From: JALYQB01 sp035640155
GTDB taxonomy: Bacteria; Actinomycetota; Actinomycetes; Mycobacteriales; Pseudonocardiaceae
Assembly: GCA_035640155.1 (NCBI GenBank)
Contig: DASQWR010000121.1
Location: 1-7,031 of the forward strand
Direction of reading: 5' to 3'
Length of the DNA: 7,031 bases
A program made the position numbers and the translations under genes. The notes under the pieces were generated by a model. The model saw only the letters and a list, made by a program, of their open reading frames with translations. It had not been told where the DNA came from and made no database searches. Below, piece by piece: positions 5,519 to 7,031 of the stretch (positions are counted from its first letter, which is position 1; every line of letters begins with the position of its first letter).

Positions 5519-6837
5519 ATGGCGAAGAGGGCGGGCCGTGGGCGGGAGCGAGGCCACATCCGCAAACGCGGGAAGTCCTACCAAGTGCTCATGTACGCGG
5601 GCACCGATCCGCTGACCGGCCGCGAGCTCCGCCTGGTGGAGTCCACTACCGACGAGGGCGAGGCCCATCGGATCTTGAACCGCATGCGGGCCGAGGTCGA
5701 AGCCCGCGAGAACGCGCGCACCCGTGCGACGCTCGGTGCAGCGCTCGACAAGTGGCTGGAGGTGCACGAGGCCGAGCAGAGCACGCTCGACGGGTACCGC
5801 GGGTACATCCGGCGGAGCATCGAGCCGGCGCTCGGCGACGAGGCGGTCGGAAAGATCACGCCGCAGCTGCTCGAGGAGTTCTACGCCCAGCTTTGACGGT
5901 GTCGGCATCGGTGCCGTGATGGCGAGCCAGCCGTCGATCACCGCACAGCCCTACCTCACGAGTGCCGCGCCGTTCGCCATCGCGGGCGGCCGAGACGCCA
6001 AATGGCGAGGCCCACGACTGCCGCGCCGCCGGCTGCACGTTAGTCGAGTGCTCCCCGCACCGGTGCAAGCCGATGTCCGCCTCGGCGATTCGGCAGATCC
6101 ACTGGATCTTGAGCGCGGCCCTCGCCGCCGCGGTGCGCTGGGATTGGATCAAGTCAAATCCCGCCCAGGTTGCGAAGAAGCCGCGTGAGCGTCCCCCGCA
6201 GCCGGAGCCACCGACCGGCGCCGAGGCGGCTCGCATCATTGAGGCCGCCTGGGAGCAGGACAAGAGCTGGGGCACGCTCGTCTGGCTCGTGATGGTCACC
6301 GGAGTTCGGCGGGCAGAGGTGCTCGCGCTGCGCTGGATCCATGTCAACCTCGCGGCCGGCATGCTCAGCATCCGACGCAATTTGGTTCGGTCGGCAGGCA
6401 AGGCGATCGAGAAGGACACGAAGACCCATCAGATGCGACGTATCGCGCTCGACGCCGCCACCGTCGAGGTGTTGAGCGAGCACCGCCAGCGGTACGAGGA
6501 GCTCGCACGGCAGCTGGGGGCCGAGCCGACCGCCGACGCCTACGTCTTCTCCTACAAGCCGACGCACGACATGCCGTGCGACCCGACTGGCATCACTCAC
6601 CGATACGCGAAAATGTGCCGCGAGCTCGGCATCGACAGCCACCTGCACGCTCTGCGCCACTACTCTGCCACCGAGCTCCTGACGGCCGGAGTGGATCTGC
6701 GCACCGTTGCCGGGCGGCTTGGGCACGGCGGGGGAGGGGCGACGACACTTCGTGTCTACGCCGCGTGGGTGGGCGAGTCCGACCGCCGAGCGGCGGAGAT
6801 CTTGGGCAGTCGGCTCACCCGACCGCCACGCCCGTGA
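5519..6837 (+). pseudogene. Tyrosine recombinase/integrase, split by a stop codon and a frameshift
   Basis: The remnant encodes a site-specific tyrosine integrase of the actinobacterial tRNA-targeting type. From ATG 5519 (only 9 nt after an in-frame TAG, no clear Shine-Dalgarno) the first fragment gives 125 aa: an AP2-like arm-binding domain (about 10-62, GHIRKRGKSYQVLMY...) and the start of the core-binding domain (from about 68). It ends at TGA 5894-5896, where CTT-TGA-CGG probably derives from CGA. The same frame stays readable to about 6000 and must then shift by one base (a deletion, somewhere in 5920-6040) to reach the second fragment, open to TGA 6835-6837. That fragment holds the whole catalytic domain: Arg 6307-6309 in TGVRRAE, Lys 6421-6423 in DTKTH, HALRH with His 6646 and Arg 6655, LGH with His 6724, and Tyr 6757-6759 in RVYAAW. 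Restoring one base gives about 439 aa, a normal length. The middle is Cys/His-rich. Activity is unlikely unless both lesions are sequencing errors. Confidence 0.85.
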
Positions 6838-7031
6838 CGCCTTGGTGGCTGGGACCCCAGGTTGGAAGGCTGCCCAGTCGGCAGGCGTGTGCCGTTGAAC
6901 TAGGCAGTGGGGCGGCCTTGCGGGCACCGGTTGGCCACTGTTGACCGTCCTAATCGCACTCTAATCGCACGACGCGTGACCCGCCCGATCCCTGCACTCC
7001 GGCTCCCTCGTCCTGCCCTTGTCGTCGCCGT
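6838..7031. other. Non-coding end of window
   Basis: No open frame of good composition and no ribosome site is visible in the 194 bp after the integrase. The stretch holds a 10-bp direct repeat (6950-6970) and a minus-strand patch faintly resembling a tRNA. Whether the rest of the mobile element continues to the right cannot be seen. Confidence 0.5.
6950..6970 (+). repeat. Near-tandem 10-bp direct repeat downstream of the integrase
   Basis: CTAATCGCAC occurs at 6950-6959 and 6961-6970, one base apart (11-bp period, one helical turn). The locally AT-richer repeat stands out from its surroundings. It could bind an element-encoded regulator or excisionase, but its sequence does not clearly match the repeat before the integrase. 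Confidence 0.45.

Noticed and set aside
5962..6037. Treating the second integrase fragment as an independent gene starting at GTG 5962.
   Set aside because: No ribosome site precedes it, and the start falls within sequence that belongs to the middle of an integrase; two remnants of one gene explain it better.
6862..6902. Minus-strand patch resembling a tRNA: TAGTTCAACGGCA (like a D arm) and CAGCCTTCCAA (like a tRNA-Gly UCC anticodon loop).
   Set aside because: The two parts are too far apart for a tRNA, there is no TTCGA-type T arm, and no acceptor pairing could be found. At most a chance match or a very decayed tRNA relic; a covariance-model search would decide.

Overview
The window comes from a high-GC Gram-positive chromosome. 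Very high GC in third codon positions, GTG starts, strong GGAGG-type ribosome sites, a tRNA without encoded CCA and the families present all point to Actinomycetota. A Pseudonocardiales-like host is a reasonable guess, but no marker in the window proves it.

Layout, left to right. (1) Positions 2-238, plus strand: the 3' end of a gene whose product ends in a long Pro/Thr-rich tail. It runs tail-to-tail, 8 bp apart, into (2) a four-gene minus-strand operon (3655 down to 247). In transcription order the operon encodes a soluble coiled-coil protein (237 aa), a small helical protein (about 153 aa), a four-TM membrane protein with a cytoplasmic-type coiled coil (311 aa), and a secreted lipoprotein with a vWA-like N-terminal part and a C-terminal OmpA-like domain (413 aa). 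The last two junctions are ATGA overlaps, so the products are probably made together. I read them as an uncharacterised envelope-associated assembly. The parts suggest a cytoplasm-membrane-wall arrangement, but the function is unknown. (3) A 235-bp intergenic stretch with a palindrome beside the first gene's ribosome site and a hairpin downstream of the next gene. (4) A 64-aa acidic protein (4085 down to 3891), missed if only long ATG frames are considered, whose Shine-Dalgarno sequence sits in the loop of a perfect 7-bp hairpin. (5) A CorA-family Mg/Co transporter (5206 down to 4190) with an intact GMN signature. (6) A tRNA-Lys(UUU) gene on the plus strand (5362-5434). (7) Directly behind it, a tyrosine integrase gene (5519-6837) on the same strand, broken by an in-frame TGA and a one-base frameshift. 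(8) A final 194 bp with no gene, holding a short direct repeat.

The right part is a classic tRNA-integrated mobile element junction: the tRNA 3' end is the probable attachment site, followed by repeats that could bind the integrase, then the integrase. The integrase keeps all its catalytic residues but is split, so the element is probably fixed in place; the rest of it, if still present, lies to the right of the window. The left part (operon, acidic protein, corA) looks like ordinary host chromosome, with the four-gene operon being the least understood piece.
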